In this document: positions 28,274-37,868 of the stretch, piece by piece
How positions within the stretch are numbered: the first letter of the stretch is position 1
Layout of the letters: every line of letters begins with the position of its first letter
Source of the DNA: Chitinophaga flava
Lineage (GTDB): Bacteria > Bacteroidota > Bacteroidia > Chitinophagales > Chitinophagaceae
Length of the DNA: 64,000 bases
Assembly: GCF_003308995.1 (NCBI RefSeq)
Contig: NZ_QFFJ01000002.1
Coordinates: 496,001 to 560,000 of the forward strand
Reading direction: 5' to 3'
Translations under genes and position numbers: made by a program
Notes under the pieces: model-generated
The model's database searches: none
The model's input: the letters and a program-made list of their open reading frames with translations, nothing else
Told to the model about the DNA's origin: nothing

Positions 28274-31200
28274 ATGTTAACCAAAATTATTAATCATCCT
28301 GTCGGCGCTACGCTACAGTGGTGTAAACTGGCCATATCTGTGTTAGTGTTGCAGTTCGTAGCCTTTAGTTTATACGCCCAGAATCTTTCCAACAAAGGGA
28401 AGGACTTCTGGGTAGGCTACGGACACCATCAGTTCATGGAACCCGGTAACTCCAACAGCCAGGAGATGATCCTTTACCTGAGTGCCGAACAGGCTGCTAC
28501 CGTTACGGTAAGTATTACTGGCACGGCATGGACAAGGACCTATAACATCCCGGCCAATACGGTGATTGCATCCGACCTGATTCCCAAGGCCGGTGCCAGC
28601 GATGCCCGCTTATATTCTCCTCCACCTTCTTTCGGAGGTACCGGTGGAGAAGGCGTGTTCACCAATAGATCCATTCATATCCAGAGTAATGTGCCCATCG
28701 TAGCTTATGCACATATTTATGGCAGCGCCTCTTCCGGTGCTACCATGCTCATGCCGGAGGAAACATGGGGCTATTCCTATATCTCCGTTAACAGTCAGCA
28801 GAACTACGGCTCCGATTGTTTTAACTGGATGTTTGTCATCGCTAATCAGAATAATACTGTTGTTGAGATAACCCCTTCCGTATTGACCCGTAATGGCCGC
28901 CTGCCGGGTGTACCTTTTACTGTAACACTCAACCGCGGAGATATTTACCAGCTGGTAGGTGCTTCACTGGGTGGCTCTCTGGGCCGTCAGCTGACGGGGA
29001 CTGTTGTCAAATCCATTGGTAACGCCAACGGACAATGTTTCCCGGTGGCTGTGTTTTCAGGCAGCAGCCGCACCTCCATCACCTGTAACGGTGCTTCTAG
29101 CAGTGGGGATAATGATATTCAGCAGGTATTTCCTTTCCAGGCCTGGGGAAAACGATATCTGACGGCGCCTTTTTCGGCTTCCAACAGCCCTTCCAGCCCT
29201 CAGAACGCTATTTTCAGAATCGTGGTGAAAGACCCGAATACAATAGTCGTGAAAAACGGGTTGACACTGGACAAAACAACACTGATCAACAACTCCTACT
29301 ATGAATACCTCAGCGGCACCGCTGATTATATTGAAGCAGATAAGCCGGTGCTGGTAGCACAGTATATGCCGTCTTCCTTTGCCTGCGGTAATACGGATAA
29401 CCTGGGAGATCCTGAGATGGTGTACCTGAGCCCATTGGAACAAGCTATTAAAAGAACCGGTTTTTACCGCAATACCCGCGAAAGTATTACGGTCAATTAC
29501 CTCACCATGATCATTCCTACAGCGGGTACTACTTCTCTGAGAATCGATGGTGTTCAAAATAACTATGATCTTGCGTATCCCCATCCCCGTATGAATGGCT
29601 ATTCAGTAGTGATAAAACGCTGGCCCGCTGCGCAGGCACAGTGTATCGTGACAAGCGACTCCGCTTTCATTGCCACTACCTACGGCCTGGGCTCTGTGGA
29701 AAGTTATGCCTATAACGCAGGAACGCTCATCAACAACCTCAACGCGGTGGGTTCTATTCACAACGAATACGATACTTCCAAAACAACCAATGATTTTACC
29801 TGTACACAAACACCGGTAGAACTATCTATCCTCATGGCTTATCAACCCACCAAAATGGTGTGGAAACTGAGCCTGCTGGGAGCCGCTATCACGCCCAATG
29901 CTGACGTGACAGTCAACAACCCGGTTTCTACCGGCACCGTAGTGATCAAGGGAATCACTTATTATAAATACACCCTGCCAGGGTCTTATAAGTTCACAAC
30001 AGAGGGTGAACAGAACATCACTGTGATGTCTACTCATCCGTCTATTGAGAACTGTACCAATACAGAAAAAGTAGGTTATACGCTGACGGTGAAAACCAAA
30101 CCCCGTGCTATTGCATCTTATACCTACACCGGCTGTACCCTCGACTCAGCGATTTTAAAAGGAGATAATAATCAACCTGATTATAAGATCGATCGCTGGA
30201 AATGGGAATTCCCCGGCCCCAAACTGGATAGCGGCATAGAAGTACATCATGCCTTCCCGGTAGGCCCGTCCAACGTAAAACTCACCGTTATCTCCAAAGA
30301 CGGATGCGTGGGTGATACTGCCTTCCAGATAACTGCTGCTGCCAAACCGGTAGCCGCTTTCACCAGCGATGCCGCTGCTTTGTGTGAAGGTGCTGCTGTA
30401 AAATTAACGGACAACTCTACCTACGGTGGTACTGCTCCGCTAAAAGAATGGTATTGGAATTTTGGTAATGACTCAGTGTTGAATGCTATCACCAATGCTT
30501 CTCCATCTATGACCTACAATGGATTTAAAACCTATACCGTCAAACATGTAGTGAAAGTGAGTTCGCTGTGTGTGAGTGATACTGCTACACAAACCATCAC
30601 GGTATATGCCAAACCTCATGCAGACTTTACCTTCCCCGGTAACTGTCTGCCGGTAAACGGTGTGGTGCAGTTTAATACTGCGGCCACTGTTCCTGATGCG
30701 CAGACCATCACAGGCCATAGCTGGGACTTTGGAGATGCCGGTGCTACGCCAGCCAATCCCAATACTTCGGTGCTGTCTGCTCCTACCCATGCTTATACCA
30801 CCTTTGGTTCGTATAACATCAAATACCAGGTAACTACCGATAAGGGCTGTACGAAAGATACAACTATCACAGCCAGCTTCAAACTGAAACCACAGCTGGC
30901 TTATACTGCTGTCAACGGAGTTTGTGTTAATGTAAAAGGCACAATACCAGTGGCTAATGCCAGTGTGAAAAATGGTGTGACCGGTAAAGGGTATTATAAA
31001 GGCCCTGCTACCGATTCATCCGGTAATTTTACACCTGCTGTGGCTGGTGCGGGCACACATAAAATCTGGTATGTGTTTAATACCACTACCGGCTGTTCCG
31101 ACTCCATCGCTACAGATATCACCGTATATCCCAAGCCGACAGCTGCTTTCGCCGCAACGCCCAACCTTTGCCTCGGACAGCCTGCCGCCATCACCGACCA

Positions 31201-32410
31201 GTCTGGCATCACCACCGGTACTATCACCACCTGGAAATGGGACGATGGTAACGGACATCAGACAGTCGCCACTAATAACAATCCTTTTAATATCAACTAT
31301 GCCGCTGATGGCAACTACCGTGTGAAACTGGTGACTGTCAGCGATCAGCAATGTACCAGCGATACCGCTGCTGTAACAGTGGCCGTACATCCGTTACCGA
31401 TAGTGGTCTTCCAGTTGCCTGCTTCTGTTTGTATGCCAGAAGGCAGTGCCACTTTCACCAACCTGACTACTATCAAAGATAACTCTGCCCTTTCCTGGCA
31501 GTGGGACTTTGGTGATGGCAGTGCAAAATCAGCATTAAAAGATCCTTTGCATAACTACACCGCTTATGGTCCGTTCGATATCACGCTGACAGCCACTTCT
31601 GCCTTTGGTTGTACCGATTCGAAGATCACACGCCTGGAAACTTTCTTCGGACAACCGGTAGCATCCTTTAAAGTGACACCTGATACTTTATGTCAGGGTA
31701 CTGATAATAGTTTCACTGATCAGAGCACCGATGCCCGTAGTAACATTACCAAATGGCAATGGTCTTTTGGTGATGGTACAACATCCACCGCACAAAATCC
31801 GGTGAAGAAATATACCAGCCCCGGTGAATACGGCGTACAGCTGAAAGTGGTGAATGCTGCCGGTTGTACATCAGCACCCTTCGATAGTAAGGTGGTGGTG
31901 TATCTGCAACCAGTAATTGATGCAGGCCAGTCGTTTGTGGTGCCACAGGGAACCGTGATTACTTTCAGGCCTACGGCCAATGATTCCGTCAACCTGAAGT
32001 TCCGCTGGGAACCTGCAGCCGACTTCCCGAACCCAACGCTGCTTTCACCAGTGATCCCTGCTATGCACGACCAGGTATATACGCTGACTGCTATCGGTAA
32101 AAACAACTGTACCGCCAGCGACAAGATGTCTGTAAAAGTGCTGAAGCCAGTAGTGCCACCAAATGCCTTTTCACCTAATGGCGATAATATCAACGATAAA
32201 TGGGTGATCTACAACCTGAGTGATTATCCCGGTAGTAAAGTGGAAGTCTTCAACCGCTATGGCCAGCGTGTGTATCATTCAGACGGTTATGCACTGCCAT
32301 GGGATGGTAGCTTCAAAGGAAATCCGCTGCCGTTGGGAACATACTACTATGTCATCACCCTGAGCAATGGATTTGCGCCACTCACAGGTTATGTCGCTAT
32401 CATCAAATAA
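28274..32410 (+). CDS. PKD-repeat surface protein with IgGFc-binding-like head and gliding-motility C-terminal domain
   Basis: 1378 residues. Signal peptide (about 1-36, ending SLYAQ), then directly an IgGFc-binding-protein-like domain (about 40-480, FWVGYGHHQFM, AYAHIYGSASSGATML) strongly resembling residues 2080-2520 of the upstream giant protein. Several PKD-type domains follow (WxWxFGD motifs: WYWNFGN, HSWDFGD, WQWDFGD, WQWSFGD). It ends in a CHU_C sorting domain (NAFSPNGDNINDKWVIY, PWDGSFKG). The start is the ATG at 28274; a TTG three codons upstream is in frame but unlikely. Predicted T9SS-exported, surface-anchored adhesin-like protein. Confidence 0.87.
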   Translation: MLTKIINHPVGATLQWCKLAISVLVLQFVAFSLYAQNLSNKGKDFWVGYGHHQFMEPGNSNSQEMILYLSAEQAATVTVSITGTAWTRTYNIPANTVIASDLIPKAGASDARLYSPPPSFGGTGGEGVFTNRSIHIQSNVPIVAYAHIYGSASSGATMLMPEETWGYSYISVNSQQNYGSDCFNWMFVIANQNNTVVEITPSVLTRNGRLPGVPFTVTLNRGDIYQLVGASLGGSLGRQLTGTVVKSIGNANGQCFPVAVFSGSSRTSITCNGASSSGDNDIQQVFPFQAWGKRYLTAPFSASNSPSSPQNAIFRIVVKDPNTIVVKNGLTLDKTTLINNSYYEYLSGTADYIEADKPVLVAQYMPSSFACGNTDNLGDPEMVYLSPLEQAIKRTGFYRNTRESITVNYLTMIIPTAGTTSLRIDGVQNNYDLAYPHPRMNGYSVVIKRWPAAQAQCIVTSDSAFIATTYGLGSVESYAYNAGTLINNLNAVGSIHNEYDTSKTTNDFTCTQTPVELSILMAYQPTKMVWKLSLLGAAITPNADVTVNNPVSTGTVVIKGITYYKYTLPGSYKFTTEGEQNITVMSTHPSIENCTNTEKVGYTLTVKTKPRAIASYTYTGCTLDSAILKGDNNQPDYKIDRWKWEFPGPKLDSGIEVHHAFPVGPSNVKLTVISKDGCVGDTAFQITAAAKPVAAFTSDAAALCEGAAVKLTDNSTYGGTAPLKEWYWNFGNDSVLNAITNASPSMTYNGFKTYTVKHVVKVSSLCVSDTATQTITVYAKPHADFTFPGNCLPVNGVVQFNTAATVPDAQTITGHSWDFGDAGATPANPNTSVLSAPTHAYTTFGSYNIKYQVTTDKGCTKDTTITASFKLKPQLAYTAVNGVCVNVKGTIPVANASVKNGVTGKGYYKGPATDSSGNFTPAVAGAGTHKIWYVFNTTTGCSDSIATDITVYPKPTAAFAATPNLCLGQPAAITDQSGITTGTITTWKWDDGNGHQTVATNNNPFNINYAADGNYRVKLVTVSDQQCTSDTAAVTVAVHPLPIVVFQLPASVCMPEGSATFTNLTTIKDNSALSWQWDFGDGSAKSALKDPLHNYTAYGPFDITLTATSAFGCTDSKITRLETFFGQPVASFKVTPDTLCQGTDNSFTDQSTDARSNITKWQWSFGDGTTSTAQNPVKKYTSPGEYGVQLKVVNAAGCTSAPFDSKVVVYLQPVIDAGQSFVVPQGTVITFRPTANDSVNLKFRWEPAADFPNPTLLSPVIPAMHDQVYTLTAIGKNNCTASDKMSVKVLKPVVPPNAFSPNGDNINDKWVIYNLSDYPGSKVEVFNRYGQRVYHSDGYALPWDGSFKGNPLPLGTYYYVITLSNGFAPLTGYVAIIK

Positions 32411-32443
32411 TGAACATCATTCACATAAAACACCGACAGCAAA

Positions 32444-33448
32444 ATGAGAACTAAAATTGCAACATGGCTCATGTCAGTGACAGCCTTCTTCGCCTGCTCA
32501 AAGGCGATGGCACAGGCTGACCCGCACTTCTCTCAGTATTATACTTATCCGTCCTGGCTCAATCCTGCACTGACAGGCGCATTCGACGGTGATTACCGGG
32601 TAGCGGCCATCTATCGTACACAGTGGGGTAATATCAGCCCCTTCAAAACATACGGTGTCACAGCAGAACTGCCTACCAACAGAAATATCAACCTCGGCGC
32701 CAGTGTGCTCAACCAGGCTGCCGGTGACGGTGGATATAACTATACTACCGGTTACGTAAATGCTGCCTATACCGGCGTAAAGCTGGACGCAGCGCATTAT
32801 CATCAACTCAACTTCGGTCTGCAGCTGGGTTTTATACAGCGCCGCTTTGATCCTTCCAAGCTCACCTTCGGGGAGCAATGGAATCCGGTGACCGGCTACA
32901 ACCCTGGTAATCCGGTAACGGATATGCTCACACGTACTTCATCGATTTCATTCGATGCTGGTGCCGGAGCCTTGTATTATGACGCCACCCCCGGAAAAAA
33001 ATACAATATCTATGGCGGTTTTTCCGTGATGCACCTTACTCGTCCGCAGGACCAGTTCAGTGCTGCCGGTGATGCCCGCTTCCCGATGCGTTTTAATGTG
33101 CATGGCGGCGTGAAACTAACGTTGTCGGATATACTGAGTGTTACACCCAATTTCCTGTTTATGCAACAAGGGCCGGCACAGGAGAAAATGATTGGCGCTT
33201 ATGGTCAGCTGACAGCCGCGCCAGGTACCGATTTTCTGCTGGGTCTGAATTATCGTGTTAAAGACGCTTTTACCACACATGCCGGGTTTATCTATAAAAC
33301 CATGATGCTGGGCGTCAGCTACGATATCAATACTTCTGATCTGAACAAGATGGCCCGTGGCTCCAATAGCTTCGAAGTATCTATCACCTTCATCGGACGC
33401 AGGAAAGTGAGAACACCGGAAGTGGAATTTGTATGTCCCCGTTTGTAA
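32444..33448 (+). CDS. PorP/SprF family outer-membrane protein (T9SS-associated)
   Basis: 334-residue outer-membrane beta-barrel with signal peptide (ending KAMAQ) and the family hallmark ADPHFSQYYTYPSWLNPALTGAFDG directly after cleavage; the C-terminal half has GFIYKTMMLGVSYDIN. PorP/SprF proteins anchor specific T9SS cargo with gliding-type C-terminal domains, and such a cargo is encoded just upstream. The gap is 33 bases. A partnership with the upstream surface proteins is inferred from adjacency. Confidence 0.93.
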   Translation: MRTKIATWLMSVTAFFACSKAMAQADPHFSQYYTYPSWLNPALTGAFDGDYRVAAIYRTQWGNISPFKTYGVTAELPTNRNINLGASVLNQAAGDGGYNYTTGYVNAAYTGVKLDAAHYHQLNFGLQLGFIQRRFDPSKLTFGEQWNPVTGYNPGNPVTDMLTRTSSISFDAGAGALYYDATPGKKYNIYGGFSVMHLTRPQDQFSAAGDARFPMRFNVHGGVKLTLSDILSVTPNFLFMQQGPAQEKMIGAYGQLTAAPGTDFLLGLNYRVKDAFTTHAGFIYKTMMLGVSYDINTSDLNKMARGSNSFEVSITFIGRRKVRTPEVEFVCPRL

Positions 33449-33475
33449 TCAATTTTTAAAAGTAACAGGCATCTC

Positions 33476-35467
33476 ATGAAAAAAATATTCGTTACCGCTT
33501 CCATGGTGCTGGCAGGATTAGTGTCGTATGGACAATTTACCTATGATTACCTGAAAGCTGCCGATCAATACTATAAAAAGGAAGATTATAACTCTGCTGT
33601 GCAGTATTATGAAAAATACCTCGGTACCAAAAACAAAGCGTTCCGGCGTGATTCCTACAAGCCTTACGCCGCTGTAACTGCGAGCAGAAAAACAGCTGCT
33701 CCGGTAAGCAGTGAGCAGCAGGCTGTATATAAGTTGGCAGAGAGCTATCGTAATCTGCACAACTACGGAAAGGCGGCGCCTTATTATGAAACCGTGATGG
33801 AGGCTGATAAAAACAGTTTCCCGCTGGCAGGCTATTACTATGCTGTTTCCCTGCGGGCATTAGGTAAATATGAAGACGCAGAAAAAGCCTTCCGGAATTT
33901 CCTGAATGGTTATGGCTCCAAAGATGGCTATAGTACAGCGGCTGCCCGTGAAGTGGATAATCTGTCCTTTATCAACGGGCAGCTGAAAAGAAATGATTTA
34001 TCCAAATATGAAGTCCGCAAAGCACCGGCAGCGCTGAATACCACCGGCGCCAGTTATGCGCCCTGCTGGACAGCTGATGGAGCATTATTGTTCACTTCCA
34101 CCCGTCCTGATCCGGATAGAAATAAAGGTTATATCAACCGTGTTTATACCGCAGATTATGCCAACGGCCAGGCGTCCAATATCAGGCTGCTGACATTATC
34201 ACAGCCGGAGTTGCTGCACCAGGGAGCTGTCAGCCTCACACCGGATGGACAGCAGCTGTTCCTCACCCGCTGGCATATTGATCATGGCAAAAAAATCACT
34301 TCCATCTGGACCTCCCGAAAAAACGGTAACAGCTGGAGTGAGCCGGTGCAGCTGGATGCCACCATCAATGTGCCCGGCAGCAACACCCAGCAGCCTTTTG
34401 TATTGCCTGATGGCAAACACCTGTTATACGCCAGCGACAGGCCCGGCGGACAGGGCGGCTTCGACCTGTGGTGTGCAGTACTTGATGAGACAGGCAAACC
34501 CATAAGTACTTCCAACCTTGGAACAGTGATCAATACCGCCGAAAACGAGCAGGCGCCTTATTATCATGCCGCTACCCGCACCCTCGTATTTTCTACTGAC
34601 GGCAGAACAGGGATGGGCGGTTATGATTTCTTCAGCAGCAAAGGAGAGCCAGGCAACTTCCAAACGCCCGTCAATATGGGATATCCTGTCAACTCTGTAA
34701 AAGACGATATCTATTTCGCGAGCCGCAGCAACAACCGCAATCTGCTGGATGATGTGCTGCTGGGAACCGACAGAGCCGCCGAATGTTGCCTGGAGCTGTT
34801 TTTTCTGCATAAAGACAGGCCAGCACGACAGCTTAGCGGGATAGTAGTAGCCTGCAATAGCAATACACCGGTAGCCGGTGCGGAAGTGCGTATCATCGAT
34901 ACAGTCCGCCACACGGTGGTCACCACCCGCAATACCGCTGCTGACGGTAGTTACGCTTTCACCATGGATGAATATCAGCCGCTGGTGGCCGTGGCTAACG
35001 CAGATGGTTATACGTCTTCCTCCCAACGGATAGATGTGCCGGCAGATGAAGATGCGGAAGCCATTACCGCACCGCTATTATGCCTTACGCCGATAGTACC
35101 ACCGCCTTCGCCGGTAACCCTTGAAGATGTGTACTATGACTATGATAAGTCTACTCTCAAACCGGAATCTTTCACTGCACTGGACAAACTGGTAGCCCTG
35201 CTGAATGAAAATCCTTCTATGGAGATAGAGTTGAGTGCCCATACCGACAGTATCGGTACCAAACGTTACAACCAGCGCCTGTCGGAAGCCCGTGCTAAAA
35301 GCTGCGCAGACTATCTGATAGAAAAAGGAATAGACCGCAACCGCCTTACCTACAAAGGTTATGGTGCTTCTATGCCGATAGCGCCCAACTCCCTGCCGGA
35401 TGGCACAGACAACCCGGAAGGCAGACAGAAGAACAGAAGGACCACTTTCACTGTGCTGAAGAAATAA
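33476..35467 (+). CDS. TPR/PD40/OmpA-domain periplasmic protein (PorE-like)
   Basis: 663 residues: signal peptide (about 1-19), two or three tetratricopeptide-like repeats (about 22-150, KAADQYYKKEDYNSAVQYYE), WD40-like PD40 beta-propeller repeats (about 185-430, YAPCWTADGALLFTSTRPD), a carboxypeptidase regulatory-like domain (about 455-530) and an OmpA peptidoglycan-binding domain (about 545-660, YYDYDKSTLKPES, LSAHTDSIGTKRYNQRLSEARA). It should bridge the outer-membrane PorP ring to the cell wall. It lies between two porP-like genes with gaps of 27 and 34 bases. Confidence 0.92.
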   Translation: MKKIFVTASMVLAGLVSYGQFTYDYLKAADQYYKKEDYNSAVQYYEKYLGTKNKAFRRDSYKPYAAVTASRKTAAPVSSEQQAVYKLAESYRNLHNYGKAAPYYETVMEADKNSFPLAGYYYAVSLRALGKYEDAEKAFRNFLNGYGSKDGYSTAAAREVDNLSFINGQLKRNDLSKYEVRKAPAALNTTGASYAPCWTADGALLFTSTRPDPDRNKGYINRVYTADYANGQASNIRLLTLSQPELLHQGAVSLTPDGQQLFLTRWHIDHGKKITSIWTSRKNGNSWSEPVQLDATINVPGSNTQQPFVLPDGKHLLYASDRPGGQGGFDLWCAVLDETGKPISTSNLGTVINTAENEQAPYYHAATRTLVFSTDGRTGMGGYDFFSSKGEPGNFQTPVNMGYPVNSVKDDIYFASRSNNRNLLDDVLLGTDRAAECCLELFFLHKDRPARQLSGIVVACNSNTPVAGAEVRIIDTVRHTVVTTRNTAADGSYAFTMDEYQPLVAVANADGYTSSSQRIDVPADEDAEAITAPLLCLTPIVPPPSPVTLEDVYYDYDKSTLKPESFTALDKLVALLNENPSMEIELSAHTDSIGTKRYNQRLSEARAKSCADYLIEKGIDRNRLTYKGYGASMPIAPNSLPDGTDNPEGRQKNRRTTFTVLKK

Positions 35468-35501
35468 CGGAGCATATGTTTTTAACCTAAAACATTGAGT
35501 C

Positions 35502-36530
35502 ATGAAAAAGTTTGTGTTAACTGGTTTGATGGGATTGATAACGATGTGTGTACAGGCCCAGCAACAGCCGCATTACACACAGTATATTATGAATCCTTTC
35601 ATCATCAATCCTGCGGTAGCAGGAATAGAAAATTACTGGGACCTGCGTCTGAGCCATCGTCATCAGTGGGCCGGGCTGAATGGTTCGCCGGTAACCACTT
35701 ATTTCACGGTGCATGGACCATTACGCAAATCGGACTATAGTACATCATCACCTACCGGCTTCGATATACAGGGGGAGAATCCCCGGGGAAAGGCTTACTG
35801 GCGGGATTATACAACACCGCCGCCACATCCCGGTGCAGGGCTCACCATCCTGAACGACAAAGCGGGGCCACTCAATCGTTTTTCCATCAGCGCTGCGTAT
35901 GCCCATCATATCAACCTGTCGCCCCGTACCAGCCTGAGTGCCGGGCTGTCATTGGGTATGCAGCAGGTGAGCCTGGATGCCAGCAAGGTGGGTTTTTTGG
36001 ACCCAAACGATCCGGCTATCAATGGTACCGGTATCCTGAACCGCTGGCGCCCGGATATAGGGGCGGGGTTGTGGTTGTACTCAGCAGACTATTTCGCTGG
36101 CATCTCCGCACAGAATATTATCCCGCAAAACATCGGATACGATAACGGAAAGCTGGTAGGCGACAGCCTCTATCGGGGCAAACTGGTGCCACACCTGTTT
36201 TTCACCACAGGCTATCGTTTATGGATAAACGATGATATCAATATACTGCCGTCGGTGATGATCAAGTTCATTACCGCTATGCCGATGAGTGTAGATGTAA
36301 ATGCCCGTGCGATGTTCAGGGACCGTTTCTGGATGGGAGCTTCCTACCGCCTGCATGATGGTGTGGCGGCCATGTTCGGGGTGAATATCAATTCCACTTT
36401 TAACATCGGTTACTCCTACGACTATACGGCTTCTTCGCTGAATACCGTCAGTAAAGGATCTCATGAGATTATGATAGGGTTCCTGCTGGGCAACAAATAT
36501 GGTGATACCTGTCCGAGAAACGTCTGGTAA
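35502..36530 (+). CDS. Second PorP/SprF family outer-membrane protein
   Basis: 342 residues with signal peptide ending VQAQ and the same post-cleavage hallmark (PHYTQYIMNPFIINPAVAGIE) as the other PorP in this operon, ending in a beta-rich segment INSTFNIGYSYDYTASSLN. The two copies are clearly divergent, so each probably serves a different partner, for example one for each of the two large CHU_C-tailed proteins. That pairing is a guess. Confidence 0.92.
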   Translation: MKKFVLTGLMGLITMCVQAQQQPHYTQYIMNPFIINPAVAGIENYWDLRLSHRHQWAGLNGSPVTTYFTVHGPLRKSDYSTSSPTGFDIQGENPRGKAYWRDYTTPPPHPGAGLTILNDKAGPLNRFSISAAYAHHINLSPRTSLSAGLSLGMQQVSLDASKVGFLDPNDPAINGTGILNRWRPDIGAGLWLYSADYFAGISAQNIIPQNIGYDNGKLVGDSLYRGKLVPHLFFTTGYRLWINDDINILPSVMIKFITAMPMSVDVNARAMFRDRFWMGASYRLHDGVAAMFGVNINSTFNIGYSYDYTASSLNTVSKGSHEIMIGFLLGNKYGDTCPRNVW

Positions 36531-36589
36531 AAATTGCATCCAACAAATAAATATCAATCAAAATAAACACTTAAATCCAAATTGTAATT

Positions 36590-37177
36590 ATGAAACAAGT
36601 ATTGCGTTGCATGCCCTATGCACTGGTTCTCTCTGTAGTTGTATTTTTTGCTGCCTGCTCCAAAGACGGAGCACAAGGACCTGCTGGTCCTGCCGGAACT
36701 GCCGGTACTAAAGGATCTCAGGGTCCTAAAGGGGATTCCGGTTTACCCGGTTCTGCCAATGTGATTTATTCTGGTTGGTTGGATGTTCAGTTTCAGGGAA
36801 TTCAAACGGCTCCCAATTCTACTGGTGGTGTAGACACCGTTCTTTATGGCGCCGTGATCTCAACGCCTAAAGTTGATTCTATCCTGCTGGGTAATGCATT
36901 GGTGAACGTGTATATCAATCTGGGTACAGCATTACAGCCCAGGATTGTATTGTTGCCTTATACCGATGAAGGTGGTGTTATCATCCGTTATGTAGCGGCT
37001 AATAAAGCTATTACAGTGGTATCTAACGCCAACCCAGGTACAAGAACTACTGCCAACGGTAAAGTTTACCAATACAGATACGTTGTAGTGCCTGGTGGTA
37101 TTGCTGCCCGCTCTGCCAGCACTTTCGACTGGAAAAATTATGGTCAGGTGAAGGAATCCCTGCACCTGGAAGATTAG
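36590..37177 (+). CDS. Lipoprotein with collagen-like Gly-X-Y segment
   Basis: 195-residue lipoprotein (lipobox FAACS about residues 20-24) with ten consecutive Gly-X-Y triplets right after the anchor (GAQGPAGPAGTAGTKGSQ and on to GSA, about residues 27-56), then a beta-rich C-terminal domain with no recognised family. The triplet stretch probably serves as a rigid stalk. It is 59 bases after the second porP gene and is followed by a hairpin, so it likely ends the surface operon. Function unknown. Confidence 0.75.
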   Translation: MKQVLRCMPYALVLSVVVFFAACSKDGAQGPAGPAGTAGTKGSQGPKGDSGLPGSANVIYSGWLDVQFQGIQTAPNSTGGVDTVLYGAVISTPKVDSILLGNALVNVYINLGTALQPRIVLLPYTDEGGVIIRYVAANKAITVVSNANPGTRTTANGKVYQYRYVVVPGGIAARSASTFDWKNYGQVKESLHLED

Positions 37178-37209
37178 GTTAATTACTCATAGCCTCCAGC
37201 ATAGAAATA

Positions 37210-37258
37210 ATGGTCTCCCTTTCAAGGGAGACCGTATACTGAAGCTTTTATTTTTTAA
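37210..37258 (+). terminator. Probable intrinsic terminator of the surface operon
   Basis: GGTCTCCCTT (37212-37221) and AAGGGAGACC (37224-37233) pair perfectly around a 2-base loop, extendable by an A-T and a wobble pair. The T-rich tract (TTTTATTTTTT) begins about 12 bases after the stem, which makes the call less certain. Confidence 0.6.
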
Positions 37259-37274
37259 CGATTGAAACCTGTGT

Positions 37275-37868
37275 ATGAACAAGTATCAAGATTTTACCGA
37301 CCATGAACTGATCCGTATGTATATCGCCGGTAATAACCAGGCTTTTACAACCCTTGTGCACCGTCACAAAAGCAGATTATATACCACCATTGTACTCCTG
37401 GTCCGCAACCGCGATCTGGCCGAAGATATTTTTCAGGAAGTATTTATCAAGATAGTCAATGCCCTGCATAGTGGACAATATTCAGACAATAACCGGTTTC
37501 TGGCCTGGGCGGTACGGATAGCCCACAACTGCTGCATCAGCCATTTCCGTAAGGTTAACTCCTGGTCTAAGACCGTAGTGGCCGGCTACAACGATGAAAT
37601 GGGCGATAGCCTTGACTATATGGAACACAGCATTGAACATCATCTGATTGCTCACGAAACCAGTCAGGAAATCAATGCCATGCTGGACCAGCTGCCAACC
37701 GTACAGCGGGAAGCAGTCGTATTACGCTACTACGCAGACTTGAGTTATAAAGAGATGGCACAGACAGTAGGCATCAGTATCAATACCGCATTGGGAAGGG
37801 TAAGGTATGCATTGATGAATTTGCGGAAACAGATGTTGGTGGAAGGGGAAGTTAGTTCAGGTTATTGA
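37275..37868 (+). CDS. ECF RNA polymerase sigma factor (RpoE-like)
   Basis: 197-residue sigma-70 family protein: region 2 about residues 20-90 (FTTLVHRHKSRLYTTIVLLV, DLAEDIFQEVFIKIV, RFLAWAVRIAHNCCISHFRK) and region 4 about 130-185 (LDQLPTVQREAVVLRYYADL, YKEMAQTVGISINTALGRVRYAL). No anti-sigma gene follows; its 3' end overlaps the convergent Fic gene by 17 bases. The regulon cannot be read from context. Confidence 0.9.
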   Translation: MNKYQDFTDHELIRMYIAGNNQAFTTLVHRHKSRLYTTIVLLVRNRDLAEDIFQEVFIKIVNALHSGQYSDNNRFLAWAVRIAHNCCISHFRKVNSWSKTVVAGYNDEMGDSLDYMEHSIEHHLIAHETSQEINAMLDQLPTVQREAVVLRYYADLSYKEMAQTVGISINTALGRVRYALMNLRKQMLVEGEVSSGY

